A stretch of DNA of 64,000 nt from Micromonospora okii (GCF_020884795.1 NZ_BBZF01000018.1:1-64000); one strand, 5' to 3'. Positions 8,023 to 19,632 are shown, numbered from the stretch's first letter. Translations and numbers: made by a program. The notes: generated from the letters alone by a model not told the origin.

Positions 8023-11000
8023 GTGCGCCTTTTCCGCGACCTGTGGGCCACCTCGGCACGCCGGATGACGCTCGTCGCCGTGCTGGTCGTCCTCGGCGCC
8101 GGTGGGCAGGCCGCCGCGGCGGCGCTCGCCGGCCCGGTGCTGGTGCACCGCTCGGGGACGCTCTTCGTCGTCCTCGCCCTGGCGCTCTGCGCCGCCGTCC
8201 TCACCGACCTGGCGCTCGGGCTGTTGATGGCCGGGCTGACCGCCGACTGGTCCGCCGACGTCCGGCGGCGGCTGTGCCGGGTGGCGTTCGGGCAGAACCT
8301 GCCGACCCTGGAGACCACCCCGGTCGGCGAGCTGCTGGACCGGATCGACGGCGACGTGTACCAGGTCGCCTCCGAGGTGCGCGGCCACGGCGTACGGATC
8401 GCCCAGCTCTCGGCCACCGGGCTCTTCTCCACGCTCGTCGCCCTGGTCATCTGGTGGCCCGCCGGGGTGTGCATGATCGCCCTGACCGTGCTGCTCGGGC
8501 TCGTCCTGCGCAAGCCGACCCGGCGGATCGCCCCGGCCCGGATGGCCGAGGAGGAGGCGTGGACGGACGTCGCCGCCGTCACCGAGGAGGCCGTCCACGG
8601 CCAGGACGACGTGCGCACCACCCTGGCCCAGCCGTACGTGCTGCGGCTCTACGCCCAACGGGCCGCCGAGGTGCTGACCCGGGGCCAGCGGGTGTGGAAG
8701 ATGTCGGCGGAGGTCACCACGATCGGCACGGGCGTCATCCGGGTCGGCATCGTCGGCGTGGTGCTCGGCGGGGCGTGGGCGCTGGCCGCCGGGCGGATCG
8801 ACGCCGCCCGGCTGACCGCCGTGTGGCTGCTGGTGCTGGCCTTCGGGGCGACCGTCGAGCACGTCAGCCGGATGCTGCCCGAGCTCCAGGTCGCGTTCGG
8901 CGCGTGGGGTCGGGTGCAGTTGTTGCAGGACGCCCCGCAGGAGCCGACCGGCGGCCGGGAGCCGGTCGAGGGTGACCTGGTCGTCCGCGACCTCACCTTC
9001 CGCTACCCGGCCGGCAGCGCGGAGGGCGACCGCGGGCCCGCGCTGCGGGGGGTGTCGCTGACCTTCCGCCGGGGCCGGTCGTACGCCCTGGTCGGGCGGA
9101 CCGGCTCGGGCAAGTCCACGCTGGCGAAGGTGCTCACCCGGGCGGTGGACCTGCCCCGGGGCGCCGTCCTGCTGGGCGGGGTCGACCTGCTGGAGCTCGA
9201 CGTCGAGCGGCTGCGCCGGTGGATCGCCGTGGTGCCGCAGCGCACCGAGATCCTGGCCGGCACCCTCGCCGAGAACGTCGCCCTGTTCGACCCGGCCCTG
9301 CTTTCTGACGCCGCCCGGGCGCTGGACGAGCTGGGGCTCGCCGGGTGGGTCGCCGAGCTGCCCGACGGGCTGGACACCCGGCTCGGCGAGGGCGGGTACG
9401 TGCTGTCGGCCGGGCAGGAGCAGCTCGTGGCCTTCGCCCGCATCCTGGTCCGCGACCCGCAGGTGGTGATCCTCGACGAGGCCACCGCCCGGCTGGACCC
9501 GGTCACCGAGACGCTCGTGCAGCGGGCCACCGACCGGATGCTCGCCGGCCGGATCGGCGTCGTCATCGCGCACCGGCTCTCCTCGGTGCGTCGCTGCGAC
9601 GAGGTGGTGGTGCTGGCAGACGGGGCGGTGGTCGAGGCCGGCCCGCTGCGCTCCTCGCAGCGCTTCGCCGAGCTGCTGGCCGTCAGCCACGCGTCCGCGT
9701 ACGCCGAGGCGGGCACGGCCGGGCGCGGCGGCGGCGTCGCGGTGCTGACGGACCCGGCCGGGCCGACCCCGGCGGCGGACGCTCCCGCCGATCTGCTCCC
9801 CGCCGGGCCTGGGTCGCCGCCCTCGGCGGGCGGTCCCGCCGGGCCGGGCGCGGTGAGCCGTCCGGCCGGGCCCGGCACGCCGGTCGGCGTCGCGCGGGCG
9901 AAGGCCGACCCGCCGCCGCTGCCGCCGGCACCGCCCGTGCGGACCATGCGGGAGATCTTCCGCCTGACCGTCAACGACCCGAGGTACGGCCTGACGGCGA
10001 TCGTCCTGTTCACGCTCGGCGGCCTGCTCGGCCTGGACGGCGCGGTGCTGCCCTGGCTCTGGGCGGACCTGGTGGACGGGGTCGGCGGGGTGTGGTGGCC
10101 GGCGCTCGGGATCGTGACCGGGCTGCTGGTGACCACGCCCGTGACCTACCTGACCAGCCGCTGGTTCCCCGTCTGGTGGGTCCGGCAGATGCTGCGGATC
10201 GGCCTGCGGCTGGTGCACGGGCAGACCGGGCCGCGCCGGGTCAGCCGGCACACCCCGGCCGAGGTGGTCGCCCAGGGCGGCGACACCGAGCGGGTGGTGA
10301 TGCTCGCCGACAACCTGCTCGACCAGGGCATCGCCCTGATCGCCGTGGTGACGATGACGGTGGTCTCCGGCACCCTGGTGCCGGCCGCGTTCTTCGTCGG
10401 GACCATGGTCGTCTCCGGGCTGGCGGCGACGCTGTTCGGGCCGGGCCTGGAGCGTTCCGCGCGGGCCACGGTCGCCGCCCGGGCGGCGTTCGCCACCGCG
10501 CTGGTCTCCTCGCTGTCGGCCGCCCGCACGGTGAAGCTCGCCGGCGCCACCCGGCCGGTGCTGGCCCACCTGGCCGGCCTGGACGTCACCCGCAGCGACC
10601 GGCAGCGCCGGGAGATCGTGGCACAGGTGTGGGCCCGGTCGACCCCCTCGCTGGTCAGCGGCCTGCTGCCGATCGGCGCGTGGGCGCTCTACCTCGCCGG
10701 GGAGCTCTCCGCCGGGGCCACCCTCGTGGCGGTCTCCACCCTCGGCGCGGCCCGTTGGTTCGCGTGGACCACGGCGTCGCTGGTCTCCCAGTACCCGTCC
10801 GCCCGGGTGTGGACGCGCCGGACGGTGGAGATGGCGGGGGTGGGGACGTACTCGGCGGCGGTGCCCGGGGTCGACCTGGTCGCCGGCACCGCGCCCACGC
10901 CGGAGGTCCCGGCCCGGCACCCGCTGCGCCGGCTGGAGCTGGTCGGCTTCGGCGCGCTGCACACCGACGGCACGCTCGCCGTCCACGACGTCGACCTGAC

Positions 11001-11607
11001 CGTCGAGCGGGGGCAGTTGGTGCTCGTCGTCGGCCCGGTCGGCTCCGGCAAGTCGTCGCTGCTGCGCGCCCTCGCCGGCATCGTGCACCACACCGGCACG
11101 CTGCGCTGGAACGACGAGCCGGTCACCGCGCCGGAGCTGTTCCTGCGCCCCCAGCAGGTCGGGTACGTCGGCCAGCTCCCCCGGGTGCTCTCCGGCACGG
11201 TCGCCGACAACGTGGCCCTCGGCCACGACGTGGACGCGGCGGCGGCGGTCTCCACCGCCCAGCTCGAACACGACCTGGCGGCGGCGGGCGGCGGGCTCGG
11301 GCTGCTCATCGGGCACAAGGGGACGCGGCTGTCGGGCGGCCAGCTCCAGCGGCTGGCGCTGGCGCGGGCGCTCGCCCCGCGCACCGAGCTGCTGGTCGCC
11401 GACGACGTCTCCTCGGCGCTGGACGTCACCACGGAGCTGGAGCTGTGGGCGGCGCTGCGCGCGCACGGGGTGACGGTGGTCGGCTCGACGTCGAAGCGGG
11501 CCGCCCTGGTCCGCGCCGACCAGGTGGTGGTGCTGGTCGGCGGCGAGGTGGCGGCCCGGGGCCCCTGGCGCGACCTGGAGGACGACTGGGGCCACCTGGC
11601 GGGCTGA
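8023..11607 (+). CDS. Fused ABC exporter (TMD-NBD-TMD-NBD in one chain)
   Basis: The 1194-aa protein joins two ABC-exporter half-transporters. The first half has a membrane domain, then an NBD with Walker A GRTGSGKST (358-366), signature LSAGQ (461-465), Walker B with D485-E486, and H517 in the H-loop. A linker of about 65 residues rich in Pro, Gly and Ala (roughly 575-640) precedes the second membrane domain. The second NBD has GPVGSGKS (1004-1011) and LSGGQ (1103-1107). Its Walker B reads LVADD, with Asp in place of the catalytic Glu, and Ser/Thr replace the H-loop His near 1155. ATP hydrolysis is therefore probably asymmetric. The cargo is unknown. GTG 8023 has a GGAGG upstream. The gene stands alone. 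Confidence 0.92.
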   Translation: MRLFRDLWATSARRMTLVAVLVVLGAGGQAAAAALAGPVLVHRSGTLFVVLALALCAAVLTDLALGLLMAGLTADWSADVRRRLCRVAFGQNLPTLETTPVGELLDRIDGDVYQVASEVRGHGVRIAQLSATGLFSTLVALVIWWPAGVCMIALTVLLGLVLRKPTRRIAPARMAEEEAWTDVAAVTEEAVHGQDDVRTTLAQPYVLRLYAQRAAEVLTRGQRVWKMSAEVTTIGTGVIRVGIVGVVLGGAWALAAGRIDAARLTAVWLLVLAFGATVEHVSRMLPELQVAFGAWGRVQLLQDAPQEPTGGREPVEGDLVVRDLTFRYPAGSAEGDRGPALRGVSLTFRRGRSYALVGRTGSGKSTLAKVLTRAVDLPRGAVLLGGVDLLELDVERLRRWIAVVPQRTEILAGTLAENVALFDPALLSDAARALDELGLAGWVAELPDGLDTRLGEGGYVLSAGQEQLVAFARILVRDPQVVILDEATARLDPVTETLVQRATDRMLAGRIGVVIAHRLSSVRRCDEVVVLADGAVVEAGPLRSSQRFAELLAVSHASAYAEAGTAGRGGGVAVLTDPAGPTPAADAPADLLPAGPGSPPSAGGPAGPGAVSRPAGPGTPVGVARAKADPPPLPPAPPVRTMREIFRLTVNDPRYGLTAIVLFTLGGLLGLDGAVLPWLWADLVDGVGGVWWPALGIVTGLLVTTPVTYLTSRWFPVWWVRQMLRIGLRLVHGQTGPRRVSRHTPAEVVAQGGDTERVVMLADNLLDQGIALIAVVTMTVVSGTLVPAAFFVGTMVVSGLAATLFGPGLERSARATVAARAAFATALVSSLSAARTVKLAGATRPVLAHLAGLDVTRSDRQRREIVAQVWARSTPSLVSGLLPIGAWALYLAGELSAGATLVAVSTLGAARWFAWTTASLVSQYPSARVWTRRTVEMAGVGTYSAAVPGVDLVAGTAPTPEVPARHPLRRLELVGFGALHTDGTLAVHDVDLTVERGQLVLVVGPVGSGKSSLLRALAGIVHHTGTLRWNDEPVTAPELFLRPQQVGYVGQLPRVLSGTVADNVALGHDVDAAAAVSTAQLEHDLAAAGGGLGLLIGHKGTRLSGGQLQRLALARALAPRTELLVADDVSSALDVTTELELWAALRAHGVTVVGSTSKRAALVRADQVVVLVGGEVAARGPWRDLEDDWGHLAG

Positions 11608-11625
11608 CCGCCGGGTTGCCCGGTG

Positions 11626-11743
11626 TCAGAAGGCGTGGGCGTATCGGTCGGGCCAGGCCGGCCCTCTTGGTCCCGCCGCGCGGGTCAGAAGGCGTGGGCG
11701 TATCGGTCGGGCCAGGCCGGCCCTCTTGGTCCCGCCGCGCCGG
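11626..11743. repeat. Two tandem 59-bp copies of the OYE gene 3' end
   Basis: Copies start at 11626 and 11685 and differ at one base. A third, diverged copy starts at 11744, which is the stop codon and last codons of the leftward OYE gene. The period is exactly 59 bp. Read on the minus strand, each extra copy repeats codons like those for the gene's last residues (WPDRYAHAF plus stop). The unit length is not a multiple of three, so the copies are not an in-frame protein repeat. Confidence 0.85.
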
Positions 11744-13003
<1,260 letters not shown>

Positions 13004-14332
13004 TCAGGCGCCGGCGGGGACGGGGGTCGGCTTGTCGGCGCGGGGGGTGGTGGGGGTGGGGTGGGTGACCTCGTCGGGCTCGGTCAGGTCGCGGCGGCCC
13101 GCCGAGGCGTACGCGGCCCGGTCCAGGGTGCCCTCGCGGGCGGCGACGATCGTCGGGACGACGGCCTGGCCCGCCACGTTGGTGGCGGTGCGGATCATGT
13201 CGAGGATCGGGTCGATGGCCAGCAGCAGGCCGGCGCCGGCCAGCGGCAGGCCCAGCGTGCTCAGGGTCAGGGTCAGCATCACGATCGCGCCGGTCAGGCC
13301 GGCGGTCGCGGCCGAGCCGACCACGGAGACGAACGCGATCAGCAGGTAGTCGCCGACGCCGAGGTCCACCCCGAAGACCTGCGCGACGAAGATCGCCGCG
13401 AGCGCCGGGTAGATCGCGGCGCAGCCGTCCATCTTCGTGGTGGCCCCGAACGGCACCGCGAACGCGGCGTACTCGCGGGGCACGCCGAGGCGCTCGACGG
13501 AACGCTGGGTCACCGGCATGGTGCCGACGGAGGAGCGGGATACGAAGGCCAGCTCGATCGCCGGCCACGCCCCGGCGAAGAAGCGCAGCGGGTTGAGCCG
13601 GCCGGCGGCCACCAGCAGCAGCGGGTAGACGACGAACAGCACGATCGCGCAGCCGACGTACACGGCGGTGGTGAACTTCGCGAGCGGGGCCAGCAGGTCC
13701 CAGCCGTACGAGGCGACGGCGTGGCCGATCAGGCCGAGCGTGCCGATCGGGGCGAGCCGGATGACCCACCACAGCGCCTTCTGCACGATCTCCAGCAGCG
13801 ACCGGTTGAGCGCCACGAACGGCTCGGCGGCCTCGCCGACCAGCAGCGCGGCGGCCCCCACCACCACGGCGAGGAAAACGATCTGGAGCACGTTGCCCTC
13901 GACGAACGCGCCGACCGGGTTGGTGGGCACGATGCCGGTGAGGAAGTCGGTCCAGGAGCCGGTCCGCTTCGGCGCGGTGGCGGCGCCCAGGTCGAGGGTG
14001 ACGCCCCGGCCCGGGTCGGTAAGCAGGCCGAGGCCGATGCCGATGCCGACCGCGACGAGCGCGGTGACGGCGAACCAGAGCAGGGTCTTCAGCGCCAGCC
14101 GGGCCGCGTTCGCCACGCCGCGCAGGCTGACCACGCTGACCACGATGGCGGTGAAGACCAGCGGCGGTACGGCCAGCTTGAGGAGCTGGACGAAGAGGCC
14201 GCCGACGGTGTCGAGGGTGCTGGCCAGCCAGCTCAGGTCGTTGGCGCGGGCGAGGAAGCCCAGCGCCACGCCGAGCACGAGGCCCAGCAGGATCTGGAGG
14301 GAGAAGGGGAACTTGCGCAGGGCGGAAGCCAT
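13004..14332 (-). CDS. DAACS-family symporter, possible cystine importer
   Basis: The 442-aa membrane protein belongs to the dicarboxylate/amino acid:cation symporter family. Family marks are the serine-rich hairpin region SRSSVGTMPVTQ, the substrate/cation region FGATTKMDGCAAIYPALAAIF and the later TATNVAGQAVVPTIVA segment. The usual MDGTA of glutamate and C4-dicarboxylate carriers is MDGCA here, followed by IYPA. From memory this is closer to TcyP-type cystine carriers, so substrate assignment is open among glutamate/aspartate, C4-acids and cystine. ATG 14332 starts the conserved region; an in-frame upstream GTG would add a 42-residue non-homologous tail. A short cysteine-containing leader ORF ends 43 nt upstream and suggests attenuation control. 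Confidence 0.85.
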   Translation of the reverse strand: MASALRKFPFSLQILLGLVLGVALGFLARANDLSWLASTLDTVGGLFVQLLKLAVPPLVFTAIVVSVVSLRGVANAARLALKTLLWFAVTALVAVGIGIGLGLLTDPGRGVTLDLGAATAPKRTGSWTDFLTGIVPTNPVGAFVEGNVLQIVFLAVVVGAAALLVGEAAEPFVALNRSLLEIVQKALWWVIRLAPIGTLGLIGHAVASYGWDLLAPLAKFTTAVYVGCAIVLFVVYPLLLVAAGRLNPLRFFAGAWPAIELAFVSRSSVGTMPVTQRSVERLGVPREYAAFAVPFGATTKMDGCAAIYPALAAIFVAQVFGVDLGVGDYLLIAFVSVVGSAATAGLTGAIVMLTLTLSTLGLPLAGAGLLLAIDPILDMIRTATNVAGQAVVPTIVAAREGTLDRAAYASAGRRDLTEPDEVTHPTPTTPRADKPTPVPAGA

Positions 14333-14375
14333 GGGACGTCCAAGGTCTGGAGAGGGGCGGTCGGTCGGGCGGGCG

Positions 14376-14465
14376 TCAGGAGACGGGCCGCGCCGGACAG
14401 ACGCCGCTGGCCTGTCGTCGCAGATCGACGTACAGGCGCACGGTGAGGTGCCAGACATTGGTCAT
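14376..14465 (-). CDS. 29-codon putative leader peptide upstream of the DAACS carrier
   Basis: The ORF encodes MTNVWHLTVRLYVDLRRQAS followed by GVCPARPVS and a stop. It starts 9 nt after a TATCGT box, so it may be leaderless, and ends 43 nt before the carrier start. The pattern (T)VRLxVDLRRQAS..C resembles the short actinobacterial leader peptides annotated upstream of sulfur and cysteine genes, a recollection that needs checking. It holds a single Cys near the end. The intervening sequence contains ggacgtcc just before the carrier start, which could hide its ribosome-binding site. Translation of this ORF probably controls the carrier. Confidence 0.6.
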   Translation of the reverse strand: MTNVWHLTVRLYVDLRRQASGVCPARPVS

Positions 14466-14536
14466 CGCCGTTCGACGATACGCCGACCCCGTCCGGGGCG
14501 GAAGAACCGCAGGCGGTGAGGCTTCTTACAGCCGTG

Positions 14537-14588
14537 GTGAGGAAGGGGCCCCTCCTCTACCGGAAGCGTTAAGAAGGTGCCCCTCCTT
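14537..14588. repeat. Dispersed roughly 50-bp hairpin repeat, copy A
   Basis: The copy contains the family landmarks aaggggcccctcctctacc, gcgttaagaa and ggtgcccctcctt in the same order and spacing as copies at 24357-24411 (same orientation) and 49212-49261 (reverse). It lies between the divergent leader-peptide ORF and the thiolase gene, about 120 bp before the latter. Confidence 0.75.
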
Positions 14589-14709
14589 CCGCCCGGCCGG
14601 CGGCCCGCCCACCGCGCCGGGCCGGGCCGCGCGGATATCCTGACCCCGTCGCCGTGACCCGGCGTCCCCCTGCGTCTCGCCCTTCCCACCCCCACGAAGG
14701 ACTACGTCG

Positions 14710-15915
<1,206 letters not shown>

Positions 15916-16077
15916 CCTGCGCCCGGCGGACTTCCCAGGTCTCGCCTACGGTAAGGCCAGCGGCCTAGAGTGTTCCACACCACACACCCTGCGGGCTGCC
16001 GGCCTGGGCGGGCGGCTCCACGCGCTCCGGCGGTCGGCTCGACCCGTGGCGCGTCGACGACTGGCGGGAGCGACAAC

Positions 16078-16890
16078 ATGGCGGACGGGCTTTCCAGCGG
16101 GATCGATCTGAGCCGGCCGAGCGCGGCCCGGGTCTACGACTACTTCCTCGGCGGCGCGCACAACTTCGAGATCGACCGGCAACTGGCCGAGCAGATCGCC
16201 CGTACGACGCCGAACCTGGCGGCCACGATGCGCGCGGGCCGGCAGTTCCTGCGGCGCGCCGTGCGGACGCTGCTCGACGCCGGCATCGACCAGTTCCTCG
16301 ACATCGGCTCGGGAATTCCCACCGTGGGCAATGTGCACGAGGTCGCCCGGGCCGCGAACCCGAAGGCCCGGGTGGTGTACGTGGACATCGACCCGGTCGC
16401 CGTGGCCCACAGCCGGGAGCTGCTGGCCGACGACGACCTGACCGGGGTGATCCACGCCGACCTGCGCGACCCGGAGCGCATCCTCGCCGAGTCCCGGGCG
16501 ACGGGCCTGCTCGACCTCGGCCGGCCGGTCGGCATCCTGCTCGCCGGGGTGGTGCACTTCGTCCCCGACGCCGACCGCCCCGCCGAGATCCTCGCCACCC
16601 TGCGGGCCGCCGCCGCGCCCGGCAGCTTCCTGGTCGTCTCGCACTCCACGTTCGAGGACCAGCCGCAGGAGATGCTGGACGCGCAGCGGCTCTCGGCGCG
16701 TACCGACACCGAGATCACGCTGCGGTCCCGGGCCGAGATCACCGGCTACTTCGGCGACTGGACGATCCTGGAGCCCGGCGTGGTGCACATGCCGCTGTGG
16801 CGGCCCGACTCGCCGTCCGACGCGGACGACCACCCCGAGCGGTTCGGCGCGTTCGGCGGCGTCGCCCGGTACGACCAGCCGGCCGGCTAG
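16078..16890 (+). CDS. DUF574 SAM-dependent methyltransferase family protein
   Basis: The 270-aa product matches the large actinobacterial DUF574 family. It has the N-terminal signature SRPSAARVYDYFLGGAHNFEIDR, the SAM-binding loop FLDIGSGIPTVGNVHEVAR and the acidic residue in VVYVDIDPVAVAHS. The C-terminal GTVTIR-like region is replaced by GDWTILEPGVVHMPLWRPD. The family is expanded in actinomycetes and its substrates are unknown. ATG 16078 has GGGAG 8 nt upstream; longer starts add a low-complexity segment. It ends 6 nt before the GGDEF/EAL gene, so the two are likely co-transcribed. Confidence 0.88.
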   Translation: MADGLSSGIDLSRPSAARVYDYFLGGAHNFEIDRQLAEQIARTTPNLAATMRAGRQFLRRAVRTLLDAGIDQFLDIGSGIPTVGNVHEVARAANPKARVVYVDIDPVAVAHSRELLADDDLTGVIHADLRDPERILAESRATGLLDLGRPVGILLAGVVHFVPDADRPAEILATLRAAAAPGSFLVVSHSTFEDQPQEMLDAQRLSARTDTEITLRSRAEITGYFGDWTILEPGVVHMPLWRPDSPSDADDHPERFGAFGGVARYDQPAG

Positions 16891-16896
16891 GCCGAG

Positions 16897-19059
16897 GTGA
16901 CCGCCGTGCCGGAATTCGGCGGCGAGCCGTTGCACCCCGACGGCGCCCGGGCGTTCGCCGCCGCCTGGGCCTGGGAGGCGCACCAGCTCGGGTTCGTGCC
17001 GCTGAGCATGGCCGAGACCGAGCGGCTCCTGCTCGTGCACACCGTACGGCTGGCCCGGGCGCTGCTCGCCGAGGACTTCACCGCCCAGCCCGCCGGGGAC
17101 GTCGGCCGGGCGCTGGTCGAGGCGCACCTGACCGAGCCGGGTCTGCTCGACTGGATGGTCACCGCGCTCGGGGAGCGGTTCGTGGCCGAGGTGCTCCCCG
17201 TCCGGGCGGGCCTGCCCGGCACGGCCGAGCGGGTCGCCGCCCTCCAGGGTCGGCTGGCCGCCGGCTTCGCCCGCGCGCTGCGCGCCCGGACCTTCCACCA
17301 GCAGGAGAGCATCGCCCGCAGCGCCTGGCTTGCCCGGGACGCCGCCGAGCAGGCGCTGCGGGACAGCGAGGCGCGCTTCCGCGCCGTCTTCACCGGGGCG
17401 GCCATCGGCATCGGCATCGCCGGCGTCGACGGGCGGATCACCGACGTCAACCAGTCCTTCGCCGACATGCTCGGCTACTCCATCGAGGAACTGCGCGAGA
17501 TCGACGTGGCGTCGCTGACCCACCCCGACGACGCCGCCGGGATGTGGGAACTCTACCGGGAGTTGATCGAGGGCAAGCACGACTCGGCCCGGGTCGAGAA
17601 GCGCTACTACCGCAAGGACGGCAGCGTGGTCTGGACCGACCTGGCCGTCTCGCTGATCCGGTACGACGACGGCCGGCCCCGCTTCACCGTGGCGATGATC
17701 GAGGACATCACCGAGCGGTACGAGCTCCAGCAGCGGCTCACCTTCCAGGCGCTGCACGACCCGCTCACCGACCTGCCCAACCGGACGCTGTTCTTCGAGA
17801 CCCTGGGCCGGGTCCTCGACGACGCCGGCCCGGACCACCGGGTCGGGGTCTGCTTCCTCGACCTGGACGGCTTCAAGGCGGTCAACGACGGCTTCGGTCA
17901 CGACCTCGGCGACCGGCTGCTGGTCACGATCGCCCGCCGGCTGGCCGAGTGCGTCGCCGGGCGCGGCCACCTGGTCGCCCGGATGGGCGGCGACGAGTTC
18001 GTCATCCTCGTCGACGGCGGCGACGGCCTCGACGAGGCGGTGGGCGTCGCCGAGATGGCACTGGCGGCGGTCTCCGCCCCGGTGCGCGTCGGCGGGCACC
18101 AGCTCAGCGTGTCGGCCAGCGTCGGCATCGTGGAGTGCCCGTGCGCCGAGACCAGCGCGTCGGAGCTGATGAAGGCCGCCGACACCACCCTCTACTGGGC
18201 CAAGGCCGACGGGCGCGGCCGGTGGGCCGTCTACGACCCCGAGCGCAGCGCCCGCGACCTCGCCCGCGCGGCGCTGGCCGCCGGCCTGCCAGCCGCGCTG
18301 GAGCGGGGCGAGTTCGTGGTCCACTACCAGCCGATCGTGTCGCTGCTCGACTCGTCCATGGTGGCCGTGGAGGCGCTGGTCCGCTGGCAGCACCCCGAGC
18401 TGGGGCTGGTCGGGCCGGACCGGTTCATCGGGCTGGCCGAGGAGACCGGGCTGATCGTCCAGCTCGGCGAGTGGGTGCTGCGGCAGGCGTGCCGCGACGC
18501 CGAGGCGTGGCACCGGGAGTTCCCGGAGGGGAAGCTGATGGTGAGCGTCAACCTGGCCGCCCGGCAGGCCGACGACCCGGCCATCGTGGAGACGGTGGCG
18601 GACGCGCTGCGCTCCACGCGGCTGCCCGCCGCCCTGCTCCAGCTCGAACTGACCGAGAGCGCCGTGATGGGCAGCGCGGCCGAGCCGCTGCGGTCGCTGC
18701 AACAGCTCGCCGACCTCGGCGTACGGCTGGCGATCGACGACTTCGGCACCGGCTACTCGAACCTGGCGTACCTGCGGCGGTTGCCCATCCACTGCCTGAA
18801 GCTCGCCGGGCCGTTCGTGGAGGGCATCCGGGCCGACGACCCCGGCGCAGCCGACCGCCGCGACGAGCGGATCGTGGACGCGCTGGTCCGGCTCGCCCAC
18901 GCGCTGGAGCTGTGGGTGACCGCCGAGGCGGTGGAGACACCGGCGCAGGCCGAGCGGCTGCAGGCGCTGCGCTGCGACACGGGGCAGGGCCGCTGGTTCG
19001 GCGGCCCGGTGCCGGCCGCGGGCATCACGGCCCGGCTGCGCGGCGAGGGCACGCCGTGA
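16897..19059 (+). CDS. PAS-GGDEF-EAL cyclic-di-GMP signalling protein
   Basis: The 720-aa protein has a helical N-terminal region (1-160), a PAS/PAC domain (about 163-280, starting ALRDSEARFRAVFTGAAIGI), a diguanylate cyclase domain and an EAL phosphodiesterase domain. The GGDEF motif is intact at residues 364-368. The EAL domain keeps E492-A-L, the ELTES glutamate, DDFGTGYS, K635, the later AEAVET glutamate and a Gln. The residue two after the lysine is Ala (KLA) instead of the usual Asp (KID), which may weaken hydrolysis. No membrane segment is seen, so it is probably cytosolic. It sits 6 nt after the methyltransferase and overlaps the DUF456 gene by 4 nt. Confidence 0.93.
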   Translation: MTAVPEFGGEPLHPDGARAFAAAWAWEAHQLGFVPLSMAETERLLLVHTVRLARALLAEDFTAQPAGDVGRALVEAHLTEPGLLDWMVTALGERFVAEVLPVRAGLPGTAERVAALQGRLAAGFARALRARTFHQQESIARSAWLARDAAEQALRDSEARFRAVFTGAAIGIGIAGVDGRITDVNQSFADMLGYSIEELREIDVASLTHPDDAAGMWELYRELIEGKHDSARVEKRYYRKDGSVVWTDLAVSLIRYDDGRPRFTVAMIEDITERYELQQRLTFQALHDPLTDLPNRTLFFETLGRVLDDAGPDHRVGVCFLDLDGFKAVNDGFGHDLGDRLLVTIARRLAECVAGRGHLVARMGGDEFVILVDGGDGLDEAVGVAEMALAAVSAPVRVGGHQLSVSASVGIVECPCAETSASELMKAADTTLYWAKADGRGRWAVYDPERSARDLARAALAAGLPAALERGEFVVHYQPIVSLLDSSMVAVEALVRWQHPELGLVGPDRFIGLAEETGLIVQLGEWVLRQACRDAEAWHREFPEGKLMVSVNLAARQADDPAIVETVADALRSTRLPAALLQLELTESAVMGSAAEPLRSLQQLADLGVRLAIDDFGTGYSNLAYLRRLPIHCLKLAGPFVEGIRADDPGAADRRDERIVDALVRLAHALELWVTAEAVETPAQAERLQALRCDTGQGRWFGGPVPAAGITARLRGEGTP

Positions 19060-19556
19060 GCCTCACCGACTCGCAGGCGCTGGTGACGCTGGTGGCCGCG
19101 CTGGCCATCGTCGCCGGCCTGGCCGGCGTGGTGGTGCCGGGGCTGCCCGCGCTGCCGCTGTGCTGGGGCGGGGTGCTGGTCTGGGCGCTGTTCGGCGAGG
19201 CCGGGCCGGGCCGCTGGGCGGTGCTGGCCGCCGCGACGGTGGTGGTCGTCGGCGGCACGGTCGTCAAGTACCTGTGGCCGGGGCGGAACCTGAAACGGAC
19301 GGGCGTGCCGACGTCGTCGCTGCTGGCCGGCGGCCTGCTCGGGCTGGTCGGGTTCTTCGTCGTGCCCGTCGTCGGGCTGGTGCTCGGCTTCGTCGGCGGG
19401 GTGTGGGCGGCCGAGCGGCTGCGGTTGGGCAGCCACCAGCTCGCCTGGCCGTCAACGGTGCAGGCGCTCAAGGCCGCCGGGCTGTCGATGCTGGTGGAGT
19501 TCCTGGCCGGCGTGGTCGTGGCGGTGCTCTGGGTCGCGGGGCTGCTGTTCGCCTGA
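19056..19556 (+). CDS. DUF456 membrane protein
   Basis: The 166-aa protein is almost entirely hydrophobic, with about four to five membrane segments. It has glycine-rich motifs typical of DUF456 (VVVPGLPALPLCWGGVLVWA, GGTVVKYLWPGRNLKRTGVP, VGLVLGFVGGVWAAERLR). Function is unknown. Its GTG start overlaps the TGA of the GGDEF/EAL gene (GTGA), which points to translational coupling and membership of the methyltransferase-GGDEF/EAL operon. Confidence 0.88.
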   Translation: MSLTDSQALVTLVAALAIVAGLAGVVVPGLPALPLCWGGVLVWALFGEAGPGRWAVLAAATVVVVGGTVVKYLWPGRNLKRTGVPTSSLLAGGLLGLVGFFVVPVVGLVLGFVGGVWAAERLRLGSHQLAWPSTVQALKAAGLSMLVEFLAGVVVAVLWVAGLLFA

Positions 19557-19632
19557 GCGCGGCGCGGCCGGGAGCGGCCACCTGAACCGATGCCTGCCAG
19601 GCCAGGGCTGCTTCCATTGCCGCCCTGAGGAC

